From the NCBI GenBank assembly GCA_963665045.2, contig CAXXJQ010000006.1:310001-374000 (forward strand): a stretch of 64,000 bases of DNA, read 5' to 3'. Within the stretch, counting starts at the first letter, position 1, and the number at the start of each line of letters is the position of its first letter. Under the pieces are notes generated by a model. It was not told the origin of the DNA. It worked only from the letters and a program-made list of their open reading frames with translations, and searched no databases. Source of the stretch: JAFGRU01 sp016934985. Its GTDB lineage: Bacteria; Desulfobacterota; Desulfuromonadia; Desulfuromonadales; JAAYDE01. Of the stretch, positions 52,955-62,351 are shown one piece after another. A program made the position numbers and the translations under genes.

Positions 52955-54083
52955 AAACACACCTGAATCCACGTCACTCCGCAGTGGCTTCAGCACAGGG
53001 GCCTATGCAGCAGCAACGACGGTAGCCGCCTGGCGCTGCCTGCAAGGTTTGCCTTTTAAAGAAAAGCTCAGGCTGTTATTTGCCGATGGCACAACCCGCC
53101 CTATTAACCTTGACGGCGTTGTACTACACCCGGATAAATCGGCAGAAGCCTGGGCTGCTAAAGACGGAGGCGACGATATCGACGCCACGGACGGAGCCAT
53201 CATTCGCACCAGACTCAGCCGTCTCGGCAACAGTCAGCCCCGTGAGGAAGATTTTCAGGAAAGCTGCGGGCAGGCAACCCTGGTCCTCCGGGGAGGCACT
53301 GGTGTGGGCCTGGTAAGCCGGACCGGCCTTGACGTTCCCGTCGGCAAATGGGCCATTAATCCGGTGCCGAGACATATGATCGTCGAAAACCTGCGCCGCA
53401 ATGGAGCGGGCAGCGATACAATCCGCCTTCTGGCGGAAATTGCCATCGATAACGGCGAGAAGCTGGCTCGCCAAACCCTGAATCCGGTTCTCGGCATTGA
53501 GGGAGGGCTTTCCATTCTAGGCACTACGGGTCTCGTCATCCCTTGTTCCCATGCCGCCTATGTCGCTACCATCCGTGTCCTGGTTCGCGGCGCGGCAGCT
53601 TCCAACGTTAAAAAAGTCGCCTTGGTCACGGGCGGAAAAACTCACAGACAAATACGTAATATGCTTCCGGACATCCCTGAATATGCCTGCGTGAGGATAG
53701 GAGATTTCATCCGTGAGGCCCTCGAAATTTGTCGGCAGGAAGGCATCTCCAAGGTCTTCATCGGTTGTATGGCCGGTAAACTGGCCAAATACGCACTCGG
53801 CCACGCCAACACCCATGCCCACAGAGTGAGCCAGGATGTAGGAAAAATACTCGACTTTCTTAAACATCAGGGCTTCCCGGAGGCGGAAAAATCGAAAACC
53901 AAAGAGCTGCGCTCGTTTCGGGAATTCATGGAATCCCTGCCGCAAACCCAACAGCAACAGATCGTTGCCTTCCTGACTAAAGCTGCGGTCGATGTTTTCC
54001 GAGAATGGGCTCCCGGGCTGGAGGTGAAACTCCTGGTTTTCAATCCTCTGGGGAAGCTGCTTTCAGAAAGAGATACGCCATGA
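52941..54083 (+). CDS. cbiD: cobalt-precorrin-5B C1-methyltransferase
   Basis: A 380-residue protein of the anaerobic pathway that methylates C-1. The family start LRSGFSTGAYAAATTVAAWR is clear, so ATG 52941 is chosen over an upstream in-frame ATG within cbiC. Later blocks include EIAIDNGEKLARQTLNPVLG and IEGGLSILGTTGLV. CbiD marks the oxygen-independent route. Its stop overlaps the next start (ATGA). Confidence 0.93.
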   Translation: MATGKNTPESTSLRSGFSTGAYAAATTVAAWRCLQGLPFKEKLRLLFADGTTRPINLDGVVLHPDKSAEAWAAKDGGDDIDATDGAIIRTRLSRLGNSQPREEDFQESCGQATLVLRGGTGVGLVSRTGLDVPVGKWAINPVPRHMIVENLRRNGAGSDTIRLLAEIAIDNGEKLARQTLNPVLGIEGGLSILGTTGLVIPCSHAAYVATIRVLVRGAAASNVKKVALVTGGKTHRQIRNMLPDIPEYACVRIGDFIREALEICRQEGISKVFIGCMAGKLAKYALGHANTHAHRVSQDVGKILDFLKHQGFPEAEKSKTKELRSFREFMESLPQTQQQQIVAFLTKAAVDVFREWAPGLEVKLLVFNPLGKLLSERDTP

Positions 54084-55300
54084 AGGGATGTCTGACCGTC
54101 ATCGGCTGTGGGACATGTCCAAAAGACCTGACCCCATCCCATCTCAAAGTTTTGAAGGATGCCGATGTCCTTGCCGGCGGGCGCCGCCTGTTGGACTGGT
54201 TTCCGGACTTCCGGGGGGGAACCATCGAGCTCGGCAGCCATATCAAAGAGGCCGTCACAACACTTTTGGATCTGGCCCGCACGCGACGGGTAGCGGTGCT
54301 GGCTTCCGGAGACCCTCTTTTTTTCGGCATCGGTTCGCACTTTGTTAAGCCTGCCGGAGATGTGAAAATCACCATTATTCCCAATGTTACGGCGGCCCAG
54401 CATGCCATGTCGAGACTGAAGCTGCCATGGTCTGAAACCTGTTTCTTTTCCCTGCACGGCCGCTCTTCGCCCCTCCCCTGGCGGCAAATACTTGCGGCGG
54501 AAACAGCCATTGTTTACGCCGACCCGAAACGCCATCCCGGCGTCATTGCCAAGGAATTGCTTCGGGCGTTTCCGGCCGCGGCCACAAGAGCTGCCGCCGT
54601 TGTTGAAAACCTGGGAGACGACGAACATGTTTTCAAAGGCAGTCTCGCTGAAACCAGCAAACAGACATTTTCCGGCCTGGCCATGCTGGTGCTCTTCCCG
54701 CCGGATGCACAGGCACAGCTGACCACCCCTGCTCTCTCTCTTGGCGGGGATGACAGTTGCTTTGCCCACCAGGACAACCTCATCACCCACCCCGAAATAC
54801 GCGCCGTAATTCTTTCCAAGCTTCGCCTCGGACCGGGTGTGCTCTGGGATCTTGGAGCCGGAAGCGGGTCCGTGGCCATTGAGGCCTGCGGCCTCTGCCC
54901 GGCACTGACAGCCTACGCGGTGGAAAAAGATCCACCACGAGCGGAAATGATCCGTGAGAATATCCTCCGCGCCGGCTTGTCTTCCTGCCAGGTTCGCCAC
55001 CAGAATATCCTGGAGGCAATAAGAGACTTGTCGGCACCGCGGGCGGTTTTTGTTGGCGGAGGCGGCAAAGATGTGGGGGAAATAGTGACCGAGGCCTTCA
55101 CCGCTTTACGGCCAGGAGGCCGACTTGTGGCCTCAGCCGTGTTACTCGAAACCAAAGAAACCCTGCAAAACAGTCTCAGGGAAAACCGTCTCGAAATTGT
55201 CGAGATGGAGGTTCGGCGTGCTGTTCCTGTCGGCTCAGGGCAGATGATAAAACCGGAGAATCCAATCACCCTTTACGTTTATGAGAAAAAGATCGAATAA
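54080..55300 (+). CDS. cbiET: CbiE-CbiT fusion (C5/C15 methyltransferase, decarboxylating)
   Basis: A 406-residue fusion. CbiE, residues ~1-215, is a tetrapyrrole methylase (ASGDPLFFGIGSHFV). CbiT, from ~235, is a Rossmann methyltransferase with LWDLGAGSGSVAIEA at 255-269. The fused enzyme methylates C-5 and C-15 and decarboxylates the C-12 acetate. ATG 54080 overlaps the cbiD stop. A dispersed repeat fills the 177-nt gap before the next gene. Confidence 0.92.
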   Translation: MKGCLTVIGCGTCPKDLTPSHLKVLKDADVLAGGRRLLDWFPDFRGGTIELGSHIKEAVTTLLDLARTRRVAVLASGDPLFFGIGSHFVKPAGDVKITIIPNVTAAQHAMSRLKLPWSETCFFSLHGRSSPLPWRQILAAETAIVYADPKRHPGVIAKELLRAFPAAATRAAAVVENLGDDEHVFKGSLAETSKQTFSGLAMLVLFPPDAQAQLTTPALSLGGDDSCFAHQDNLITHPEIRAVILSKLRLGPGVLWDLGAGSGSVAIEACGLCPALTAYAVEKDPPRAEMIRENILRAGLSSCQVRHQNILEAIRDLSAPRAVFVGGGGKDVGEIVTEAFTALRPGGRLVASAVLLETKETLQNSLRENRLEIVEMEVRRAVPVGSGQMIKPENPITLYVYEKKIE

Positions 55301-55311
55301 ACATATGTTTT

Positions 55312-55455
55312 TGTAATTATTCAGGTTATCGCCACAAAGCCTCGCATCGCCCATTCCAAGGGCCGCGTGAACCCATCCATGGGGCTTAACTGCCGCCATC
55401 CGGACGGCAGAGGCCCTTTCCATGGGCGACACGAGTCCTTGTGCTGAACAGTTTT
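55312..55455 (-). repeat. dispersed ~140-bp hairpin repeat, copy 3
   Basis: Inverted relative to the copy at 47788; it reads AATTATTCAGGTTATCGCCA through GCCCATTCCAAGGG, ACCCATCCATGGGG, TGCCGCCATCCGGACGGCAG and GCCCTTTCCATGGGC to GTGCTGAACAGTT. It sits inside the cobalamin operon between cbiET and cbiFGH. Confidence 0.75.
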
Positions 55456-55477
55456 AAATTTTTTTAAAATAACTTTT

Positions 55478-58156
55478 ATGCCAACCAACGTCATCAAACA
55501 AGGATGGGTTACCTTCGCAGGCGCCGGGCCGGGCGCTCCCGACCTGTTGACTGTCCGCTGCCGCAATGCGATTGCCGAGGCCGATGTCATCGTTTATGCC
55601 GGTTCCCTGGTCAATCCGGAAATTCTCAGCTTTGCCCCCTCAAGCTGCCGTCTTTACGACAGTGCAGGCATGGATTTGCTCGCGATTACCGACACCCTGA
55701 TTAGTGCGGCCCGCCGGCATCTCAAAGTGCTGCGCCTGCACACCGGCGATCCGTCAATCTACGGCGCCATTGCGGAACAAATGAATGAGCTCGATGCCGC
55801 CCATATCCCCTACGAAGTCATACCGGGGGTCAGCGCTGTTTTTGCAGCGGCCGCGGCGGTACGAGCCGAGCTGACCCTGCCGGAAATATCCCAGACCCTG
55901 ATCCTGAGCCGCCGTGCCGGCCGCACCCCGGTACCCAAAGGCGAAGAGTTGCAAAGCCTCGCCGCCCACGGCGCCACCCTGGCTCTCTACCTGTCTGTCA
56001 GTGACATGGAAGGGGTGACCGATGATTTACTCCGCGGGGGCTATGCGCCGGACACCCCGGCAGCGATTGTTTACCGCGCCTCCTGGCCTGATGAAAAAAT
56101 CATCTCGGGAACCCTCGTAACAATTGCGGAACAGGTCCGTCAGGCGGGAATCGAGCGCCAGGCCGTTATCCTTGTCGGGCAGAGTCTGAAAAAAGACGGT
56201 GGGGCCGCCTCCAAGCTCTATGATCCTGCTTTTTCCCACGGTTTTCGAACTGCCGACAAAAATACTATCCGCCCGGTGCCCCCTCCCTCTTCTACCAGTT
56301 TCCACGCCCCCTTCAGCGGACGGGTGGCCGTCTACGCGCTGACCGAATCAGGCTGCCAACTCGGGAAGGAAATCGCTCATGCTTTTCAGTGGGATGCCTA
56401 CCTTGCCCGACGCCATTTTGCACCGACCAGGGCCATTTCGGGCAGCCTTTTTCCTTTCGACCCCAGAGACCTGGGTGTCCTCCTTGGGGAAACCTGGCCG
56501 CACTACGACGCCCACCTGTTCTTCATGGCCACAGGCATCGTGGTGCGTAAAATAGCCCCTTTGTTAAAAGACAAGACCTGCGATCCGGCGCTGGTAGTGT
56601 GCGATGAAAAAGGTCGGCATGCCATCAGCCTGGCGGGTGGCCATATGGGAGGAGCCAACCGCCTGGCCACCGAGGTCGCTCATTTCCTTGGCGGAGAAGC
56701 GGTCATATCGACCGCCACGGATATCCAGGGCCTTCCGGCTTTTGATGAATTCGCCGCAGCCCGGGGCATGGAAATCAGCAATCCCGAAAACATCAAAAGA
56801 CTTAACACCCTGCTTCTGGAAAAGCGCAAAATCGCCTGGATCAGCGCCCAGGGTTCACTGCCTGACATCTTCCAGGGGTACCCGAACATAGTGCCCACGG
56901 AAAGCCTGGAGAACCTGTCTGAGGAAACCGAAGGCGCGGTGTTGATCGGCAGCGCCTTGCCTGCCACTATCCCTGATATCCCCATCCTTCATCTTCGCCC
57001 CCTCCCCCTGGCCGTCGGCATCGGCTGCAAAAGGGGGACATTGTCAAAGGATATCCTGAAAGCCATAAATCGGAATCTTGAAAGGTTCGCTCTGGCCGCC
57101 GAGCGGATTCAAATACTCGCGTCCATTGAATTAAAGGCGGATGAAAACGGCCTCTTGGAAGCAGCGGGCACGCAAGGCTGGCAAACACGATTTTTCAGTG
57201 CCGAAGAACTTAAAGGCATGGCCGTCCCCTCGCCATCGTCCTTTGTCCGCAGTGTAACGGGCAGCGCGTCCGTTGCCGAAGCTGCCGCTCTGGCTGCAGG
57301 TCAGGGCCGCCTTCTGATTCCCAAGCAGATAGAGGGATCGGTCACCGTGGCTGTGGCCACGTTAAAAAACTCCTTGGATACCCATAGCAAAAACGCCGCG
57401 TTGCAGGTGGTCGGCATCGGTCCGGGCACCATCGAGGGGATGACCCGGCAGGCCCTTGAGGCGATTCAAAACGCCCAGGTCATCGTCGGTTACAAAAGCT
57501 ATTGCGACCAGGTTGCAGACCTGATCCATGACAAAAGAGTGCTTTCTTCGGGCATGCGGGAGGAGATCACGCGCTGCGATCAAGCTCTGGACCTGGCCAT
57601 GGAAGGCCATTCCGTCGCCCTGATCTGCTCGGGGGATGCGGGCATTTACGGCATGGCCGGCCTGGTATTCGAACGCATCGAGGCACGCAAGCTCGACTTT
57701 GACGCCGTAGGCGTCATCCCGGGAGTGACAGCAGCCTCCCTCGCGGCCTCCGCCTTGGGTGCGCCCCTGATGAACGATTTCGCCGTTATCAGTCTGTCCG
57801 ACCTGCTCACCGGGCAGAAAACGATACTACGCCGCCTGGAACACATCGCCCGCTCGGGAATGTCCTGCGCCCTCTACAATCCCCGCAGCAATAAGCGCCG
57901 CGATCTGATTGTCACAGCCATCGAATGCTTCCGCAAAGAACGGGGGGTAAATACTGCCAGCGCCATTGTCAGCCATGCCGGCAGACCTGAGGAGACGGTC
58001 TGGACCGGGCCTTTAGCGGAAATGCCCGTTGAAGAAATCAACATGTCGAGTATCGTTCTCATTGGAGGAGAAAAGACCCGGCTCATGGGTAAATGGATGG
58101 TCGAACCGCGCGGCTACGCCATCAAAGAGGATTTTTACTCCGAGGATGAAGTGTAG
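55478..58156 (+). CDS. cbiFGH: CbiF-CbiG-CbiH triple fusion
   Basis: An 892-residue protein joining three sequential enzymes of anaerobic corrin synthesis. Residues ~1-255: CbiF, C11-methyltransferase (VTFAGAGPGAPDLLTVRC, HTGDPSIYGAIAEQM). Residues ~281-630: CbiG, the hydrolase that opens the delta-lactone (GRVAVYALTESGCQLG, SLAGGHMGGANRLA). Residues ~642-892: CbiH, C17-methyltransferase and ring contraction (VVGIGPGTIEGMTRQALEAI, SGDAGIYGMAG). The fusion would channel labile intermediates. No ribosome site stands out before ATG 55478; it follows the repeat. Confidence 0.92.
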   Translation: MPTNVIKQGWVTFAGAGPGAPDLLTVRCRNAIAEADVIVYAGSLVNPEILSFAPSSCRLYDSAGMDLLAITDTLISAARRHLKVLRLHTGDPSIYGAIAEQMNELDAAHIPYEVIPGVSAVFAAAAAVRAELTLPEISQTLILSRRAGRTPVPKGEELQSLAAHGATLALYLSVSDMEGVTDDLLRGGYAPDTPAAIVYRASWPDEKIISGTLVTIAEQVRQAGIERQAVILVGQSLKKDGGAASKLYDPAFSHGFRTADKNTIRPVPPPSSTSFHAPFSGRVAVYALTESGCQLGKEIAHAFQWDAYLARRHFAPTRAISGSLFPFDPRDLGVLLGETWPHYDAHLFFMATGIVVRKIAPLLKDKTCDPALVVCDEKGRHAISLAGGHMGGANRLATEVAHFLGGEAVISTATDIQGLPAFDEFAAARGMEISNPENIKRLNTLLLEKRKIAWISAQGSLPDIFQGYPNIVPTESLENLSEETEGAVLIGSALPATIPDIPILHLRPLPLAVGIGCKRGTLSKDILKAINRNLERFALAAERIQILASIELKADENGLLEAAGTQGWQTRFFSAEELKGMAVPSPSSFVRSVTGSASVAEAAALAAGQGRLLIPKQIEGSVTVAVATLKNSLDTHSKNAALQVVGIGPGTIEGMTRQALEAIQNAQVIVGYKSYCDQVADLIHDKRVLSSGMREEITRCDQALDLAMEGHSVALICSGDAGIYGMAGLVFERIEARKLDFDAVGVIPGVTAASLAASALGAPLMNDFAVISLSDLLTGQKTILRRLEHIARSGMSCALYNPRSNKRRDLIVTAIECFRKERGVNTASAIVSHAGRPEETVWTGPLAEMPVEEINMSSIVLIGGEKTRLMGKWMVEPRGYAIKEDFYSEDEV

Positions 58157-58167
58157 GGTTAAACATG

Positions 58168-58208
58168 ATCGTCCCGTGCCGCCCTTGGAATGGGCGGCAC
58201 GGGACGAT
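58168..58208. repeat. 17-bp perfect inverted repeat
   Basis: ATCGTCCCGTGCCGCCC, loop TTGGAAT, then the exact reverse complement. No T run follows. The loop region GCCCTTGGAATGGGC is shared with the dispersed hairpin repeats, so it is a shortened relative. Confidence 0.7.
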
Positions 58209-58230
58209 TAAATAAAATTACGGATTTTCG

Positions 58231-59604
58231 ATGACGCGACCCTTCCACAATTTGTGCATTGCCGGCACCCATTCCGGAGTCGGCAAAACCACCCTGACCC
58301 TCGGGCTGATGGCCGCCTTGAAGCGCCGGGGCCTGGCGGTTCAGCCCTTCAAATGCGGGCCCGACTACATCGACGCCGGGCACCACGCCAAAGCCTGCGG
58401 GTGTGTGTCGCGAAATCTCGATTCCTGGATGATGGGCGAAGACGGTGTGCGGCACAGCTACGCCCGCGCCGTTCAATGTGCAGACATTGCCGTGGTTGAA
58501 GGCGTCATGGGCCTTTTCGACGGGGCCTCGGCCACATCGGCCGCAGGCAGTACAGCGCATATCGCCGAACTGCTGGAACTGCCGGTTATTCTGGTTATCA
58601 ATGCCCGCGGCATGGCCCGCTCCATTGCCGCCATGGCCCAAGGCTACGCCCGTTTCATGCCCAGCCTGAGGTTCGCCGGCATCATCGCCAACAACGTGGC
58701 GAGCCAACGCCATGCTCGGATTCTCCACGACGCCCTCCAGGCGGCGGACGCCCCCCCTCTGCTCGGCACTTTCCCGCATGAAGAGCGCTGGAAAATGCCC
58801 GAACGCCATCTCGGGCTTATCTCTCCCACTGAGCAGGAGACGAAGGAAGAGTGGTTTGATGACCTGGGCCGCGGCGTGGAAGAGCATGTCGATATTGATC
58901 GCCTTCTCACTGCCACCGGTGGACCGCGCCCCTTGAAACCATCTCCTCCGTCGGCCAGGCGATTTACAATCAGGCTGGCCGTTGCCAGGGACGCGGCCTT
59001 TCATTTCTACTATGAAGATAACCTTGACCTGCTGCGGGATATGGGGGCGGAACTGGTCGAGTTTTCGCCCCTTAACGATGCCGCCCTGCCCGTGGGTGTG
59101 GACGGAATCTATATCGGCGGCGGTTTCCCGGAGATGTTCGCTTCGCAGCTTGCGGCCAATGCCCCCATGCGCAAGGCCATTGCCGGTTTCGCCGCAAGTG
59201 GGAAAAGCATATTTGCCGAGTGCGGCGGCTTCATGTATCTGTGCCGATCGCTTACGGACGCAGAGGGAAAAAGCTGGCAGATGTGCGGTGCCTTTGATGC
59301 GGAAACAAAAATGCACAGCCGCCGTGTCAGGCTGGGCTACGTCCAGGCCGCCACCGTTGCCGACGGGCTTTTCGGACCGGCTGGGACAGACTTGCGCGGC
59401 CACGAATTCCATTGGTCCTCCCTGGTTGAAAACGAGGAGCAATGGCCTCCGGTATTCGAGGTCCGTGGTGCCGATGAACAGAACCGTCGCACCACCGGTC
59501 TCCGCCAAGGAAATGTGTGGGCGTCTTACATCCATGTTCACTTCGCCTCCAACCCCGAGGCCTGCAGGACCTGGCTGCAGCATTTAATTAATCTGCGCCG
59601 CTAA
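58231..59604 (+). CDS. cbiA: cobyrinate a,c-diamide synthase
   Basis: A 457-residue glutamine- and ATP-dependent amidase acting on the a and c side chains of cobyrinic acid. The N-terminal P-loop is GTHSGVGKTTLTLG (~9-22); the ATPase part extends to ~200. The C-terminal glutamine amidotransferase domain holds the nucleophile Cys331 (FAECGGFMYL) and the histidine region GHEFHWSSL. Length matches the family. Confidence 0.93.
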   Translation: MTRPFHNLCIAGTHSGVGKTTLTLGLMAALKRRGLAVQPFKCGPDYIDAGHHAKACGCVSRNLDSWMMGEDGVRHSYARAVQCADIAVVEGVMGLFDGASATSAAGSTAHIAELLELPVILVINARGMARSIAAMAQGYARFMPSLRFAGIIANNVASQRHARILHDALQAADAPPLLGTFPHEERWKMPERHLGLISPTEQETKEEWFDDLGRGVEEHVDIDRLLTATGGPRPLKPSPPSARRFTIRLAVARDAAFHFYYEDNLDLLRDMGAELVEFSPLNDAALPVGVDGIYIGGGFPEMFASQLAANAPMRKAIAGFAASGKSIFAECGGFMYLCRSLTDAEGKSWQMCGAFDAETKMHSRRVRLGYVQAATVADGLFGPAGTDLRGHEFHWSSLVENEEQWPPVFEVRGADEQNRRTTGLRQGNVWASYIHVHFASNPEACRTWLQHLINLRR

Positions 59605-59709
59605 TCACCGGCACAAGAGGACAAATTGCAATCATTCCCCTTGGCAACGCAGCCGGAGCGTAACTTAACGCCGAATGAAACAAAATTTTTTGGCATGCGA
59701 TTGGGCAAT

Positions 59710-60492
59710 ATGAATATCCAACCACTAAAAAACAGCTTTCCCTTCCGCCTGGGAACGACGTCCTTCATCCTGCCGGCCGGCTATGCCGACAACGTCGCTT
59801 TCATCGCGCCCCTGGTGGATGATGTGGAATTGTTGTTTTTTGAGAGCAAACCCCAATCATTGCCAAAAAAGCAGGAGGTGGAAAAGCTCCGTCGGCTGAA
59901 AACGGAACACGACATCTCTTACACCCTGCATCTTCCCCTTGACCTTCATCCAGGCAGCAAAGATGAAACGCTACGGCACAGTTCCATGGAAACATGCTGC
60001 CGCCTCGTCGCCGAAACAGCAATATTGGAGCCCCTGGCCTGGATTCTCCACGTTCCGGCCGCCGCCTCGGGAGAAAGCGCGGAATGGCATTTCGAAAGCA
60101 TGGAACGAAGTATCGATACTTTGGCAAAAGAAGGCCTGGCCAGGACCAGGTTGTGCCTGGAAACCCTTGACTACCCCTTCATAGAGGTATTGGAAATGGC
60201 GGAAAGGCACGCGACCTCTTTGTGCATCGACCTGGGGCATCTTATTCTCCACGGTTATGCTGTTGAAGAATGTCTCGATTCCTGCCTGAAACGCTGCCGT
60301 GTTGTCCATTTTCACGGACTCCGGAAAAAGCAGGATCATCAGGAAATCTCTCTTCTCAACCCGGATCTCAGGCACAAAATTATTACTGCCCTGGCCAAAT
60401 GGGGCAATGATGACAGGGTATTGACCCTGGAAGTATTCGGTCATGACGCTTTTGTGGATTCGATTGAAACCATGAGGGGATATTTACAATGA
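59710..60492 (+). CDS. cbiR: cobamide-remodelling phosphodiesterase CbiR
   Basis: A 260-residue TIM-barrel protein of the AP-endonuclease-2/sugar-isomerase type. In this position it fits CbiR, which hydrolyses cobamides so the lower ligand can be replaced. Features: FRLGTTSFILPAGYADNV at the N-terminus, YTLHLPLDL, LETLDYPFIEVLEMAE (metal-binding Glu), CIDLGHLILHG (Asp and His) and VLTLEVFGHD (Glu). ATG 59710 gives the family N-terminus; a TTG at 59626 with a ribosome-like site would add 28 residues. Its stop overlaps cobU (ATGA). The pairing with cobU, cobT and cobS supports a remodelling and salvage role. Confidence 0.8.
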   Translation: MNIQPLKNSFPFRLGTTSFILPAGYADNVAFIAPLVDDVELLFFESKPQSLPKKQEVEKLRRLKTEHDISYTLHLPLDLHPGSKDETLRHSSMETCCRLVAETAILEPLAWILHVPAAASGESAEWHFESMERSIDTLAKEGLARTRLCLETLDYPFIEVLEMAERHATSLCIDLGHLILHGYAVEECLDSCLKRCRVVHFHGLRKKQDHQEISLLNPDLRHKIITALAKWGNDDRVLTLEVFGHDAFVDSIETMRGYLQ

Positions 60493-61022
60493 AAACCGTC
60501 ACCTACATCAGCGGCGGCTCCCGTAGCGGCAAGAGCAGTCATGCCCTGAAATTAGCCCATGAGTTTAAAGGGCGCAAAGCCTATATCGCCACGGCCCAGG
60601 CTCTGGATGAAGAAATGGGCGAACGCATCCGCAAACACCGGGAAGAGCGTTCCAACGGATTTCTCACCATCGAAGAGCCTCTCGATCTGGCTGCCGGTCT
60701 CGCCCGGATTCCCGCAGACGTTGAAATAGCCGTAATCGATTGCCTGACATTGTGGCTGTCAAACCTCATGCACTTCCATGAAGAGAGCAGAGAAAACTTC
60801 CCGGAGGTTGGCGCTTTTCTGCAGGCCCTTGATTATCCGCCCTGCAGCCTCATTGTCGTCAGCAATGAGGTCGGCATGGGACTCGTGCCCGGTCACGAGC
60901 TGTCGCGCCGCTTTCGCGACCTGGCCGGTCACCTCAACCAGCAGGTCGCCGCCAAAGCCCATCGCGCCATTGTCGTCATCAGCGGCCTACCGCTGGTTTT
61001 GAAAGATGATGTCGAGGGTTAA
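60489..61022 (+). CDS. cobU: adenosylcobinamide kinase/guanylyltransferase
   Basis: A 177-residue bifunctional enzyme that phosphorylates adenosylcobinamide and transfers GMP to it, producing the substrate for CobS. Walker A GGSRSGKSSHAL is at ~9-20. AVIDCLTLWLSNLM and VVSNEVGMGLVP are conserved blocks, the latter in the guanylylation region. Length is normal. The downstream gap (61023-61301) contains a dispersed repeat. Confidence 0.92.
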   Translation: MKTVTYISGGSRSGKSSHALKLAHEFKGRKAYIATAQALDEEMGERIRKHREERSNGFLTIEEPLDLAAGLARIPADVEIAVIDCLTLWLSNLMHFHEESRENFPEVGAFLQALDYPPCSLIVVSNEVGMGLVPGHELSRRFRDLAGHLNQQVAAKAHRAIVVISGLPLVLKDDVEG

Positions 61023-61029
61023 AGGATGT

Positions 61030-61235
61030 TTCTCCCCTTGTGACGCAGCCGGAGCGAAGAGGGTGTTTTGAGAAAAAGACGGGCAGACTGTCTGAGCGCC
61101 AGCGAGTTTCTGGCCGTCCTCAAAACAGCCGCTTCGCTCCGGGAGCCCGAAGGGCAAGTCGCGGGGGTGCCCTTTTTCTGCTTACTCTTTTTAGGCAAGT
61201 AAAAAGAGTAAGACGCCGGAGGCGTAATCCTCCGC
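61030..61235 (+). repeat. ~200-bp dispersed repeat, copy 1
   Basis: Contains GCAGCCGGAGCGAAGAGGGT, TTTTGAGAAAAAGACGGGCA, CTGGCCGTCCTCAAAA and CGCGGGGGTGCCCTTTTT. A second copy lies at 63115-63320, so the repeat flanks the cobT-cobS pair. The segments TTTTGAG...GACGG and CCGTCCTCAAAA can form a long hairpin. Confidence 0.65.
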
Positions 61236-61301
61236 CCCAAGGTTAAAAACGAAAATTTAAAGACACTGGACCCACAACTCCAAACCCAGAAGAGAAAAAA
61301 C

Positions 61302-62351
61302 ATGCTTGAAAATACTATCGAAAAAATAAAACCTTTGGACACCTCACTCCTAACCGATATCCATGCCCACCTCAACAACCTGACCAAACCACCCGGCAGC
61401 CTCGGTCATCTTGAAGAAATCGCCGCCCAATACTGCCTGATCACCAACACGACGCACCCGGTTCTGGGGAAAAAGATTATTTTCACCTTTGCCGCTGACC
61501 ATGGCGTGACCAACAAAGGTGTTTCCGCCTTTCCCAGGGAAGTAACCCCGCAGATGGTGAAAAACATGCTCCAGGGCGGCTCGGGGGTCAACGTCCTGGC
61601 CCGCCACGCCGGGGCCGAAACCCGGGTGGTCGACATCGGCGTAGATAATCCCCTGGACGGAGCAGAGGGTTTAATGCGCCGCAAAATCCGTAGCGGCAGC
61701 GAAGATATCAGCGAAGGCCCGGCCATGAGCATGGAAGAAGTCCGGCAAGCTATCCAGGTCGGCATAGACCTGGCCAATGAGTCCGTGGACGACGGGTTCA
61801 CCCTCTTGGGCACAGGCGAAATGGGCATCGGCAACACCACCCCGTCATCGGCACTGTTCGCCGCCCTGCTTCCCTGCCCGGTGGAAGAGATAACCGGCCG
61901 GGGAACGGGTATCGATGACTCCCGACTCGAACATAAAAGGAACGTGATCCGCCAGGCCCTTGAAGTTAATCGCCAAGCGCTTTCCAACCCGCTGAAAACC
62001 CTGGCAGCTTTGGGCGGTCTGGAGATTGCCGGTATTTGCGGCCTCATTCTCGGTGCTGCCTCAAGGCAGGCACCGGCTGTGGTCGACGGCTTTATTTCTT
62101 CGGCCGCAGCTCTGTGTGCCTGCAGACTCTGCCCACAGGTAAGGGGCTACCTCTTTTTCAGTCATTTTTCTGCGGAAGCGGGTTACGCCCGTTTCGCTGA
62201 ACAAATGGGGATCAGACCGATTCTCGACCTCGACATGCGCCTCGGCGAGGGCACCGGTGCCGCTCTGGCCATGCAGATCATCGAGGGGGGCGTCAAAATT
62301 TATAACGAAATGGCAACCTTCGATTCGGCCGGCGTTGCCGGAAAGGAATGA
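61302..62351 (+). CDS. cobT: nicotinate-nucleotide:DMB phosphoribosyltransferase
   Basis: A 349-residue enzyme that activates the lower-ligand base (such as 5,6-dimethylbenzimidazole) to its alpha-ribotide phosphate. The conserved blocks are LTKPPGSLGHLEEIA at the N-terminus, FTFAADHGVTNKGVSAFP, GEMGIGNTTPSSALFA and RLGEGTGAALAM near the C-terminus (catalytic Glu region). Its stop overlaps the cobS start. Length fits. Confidence 0.95.
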   Translation: MLENTIEKIKPLDTSLLTDIHAHLNNLTKPPGSLGHLEEIAAQYCLITNTTHPVLGKKIIFTFAADHGVTNKGVSAFPREVTPQMVKNMLQGGSGVNVLARHAGAETRVVDIGVDNPLDGAEGLMRRKIRSGSEDISEGPAMSMEEVRQAIQVGIDLANESVDDGFTLLGTGEMGIGNTTPSSALFAALLPCPVEEITGRGTGIDDSRLEHKRNVIRQALEVNRQALSNPLKTLAALGGLEIAGICGLILGAASRQAPAVVDGFISSAAALCACRLCPQVRGYLFFSHFSAEAGYARFAEQMGIRPILDLDMRLGEGTGAALAMQIIEGGVKIYNEMATFDSAGVAGKE

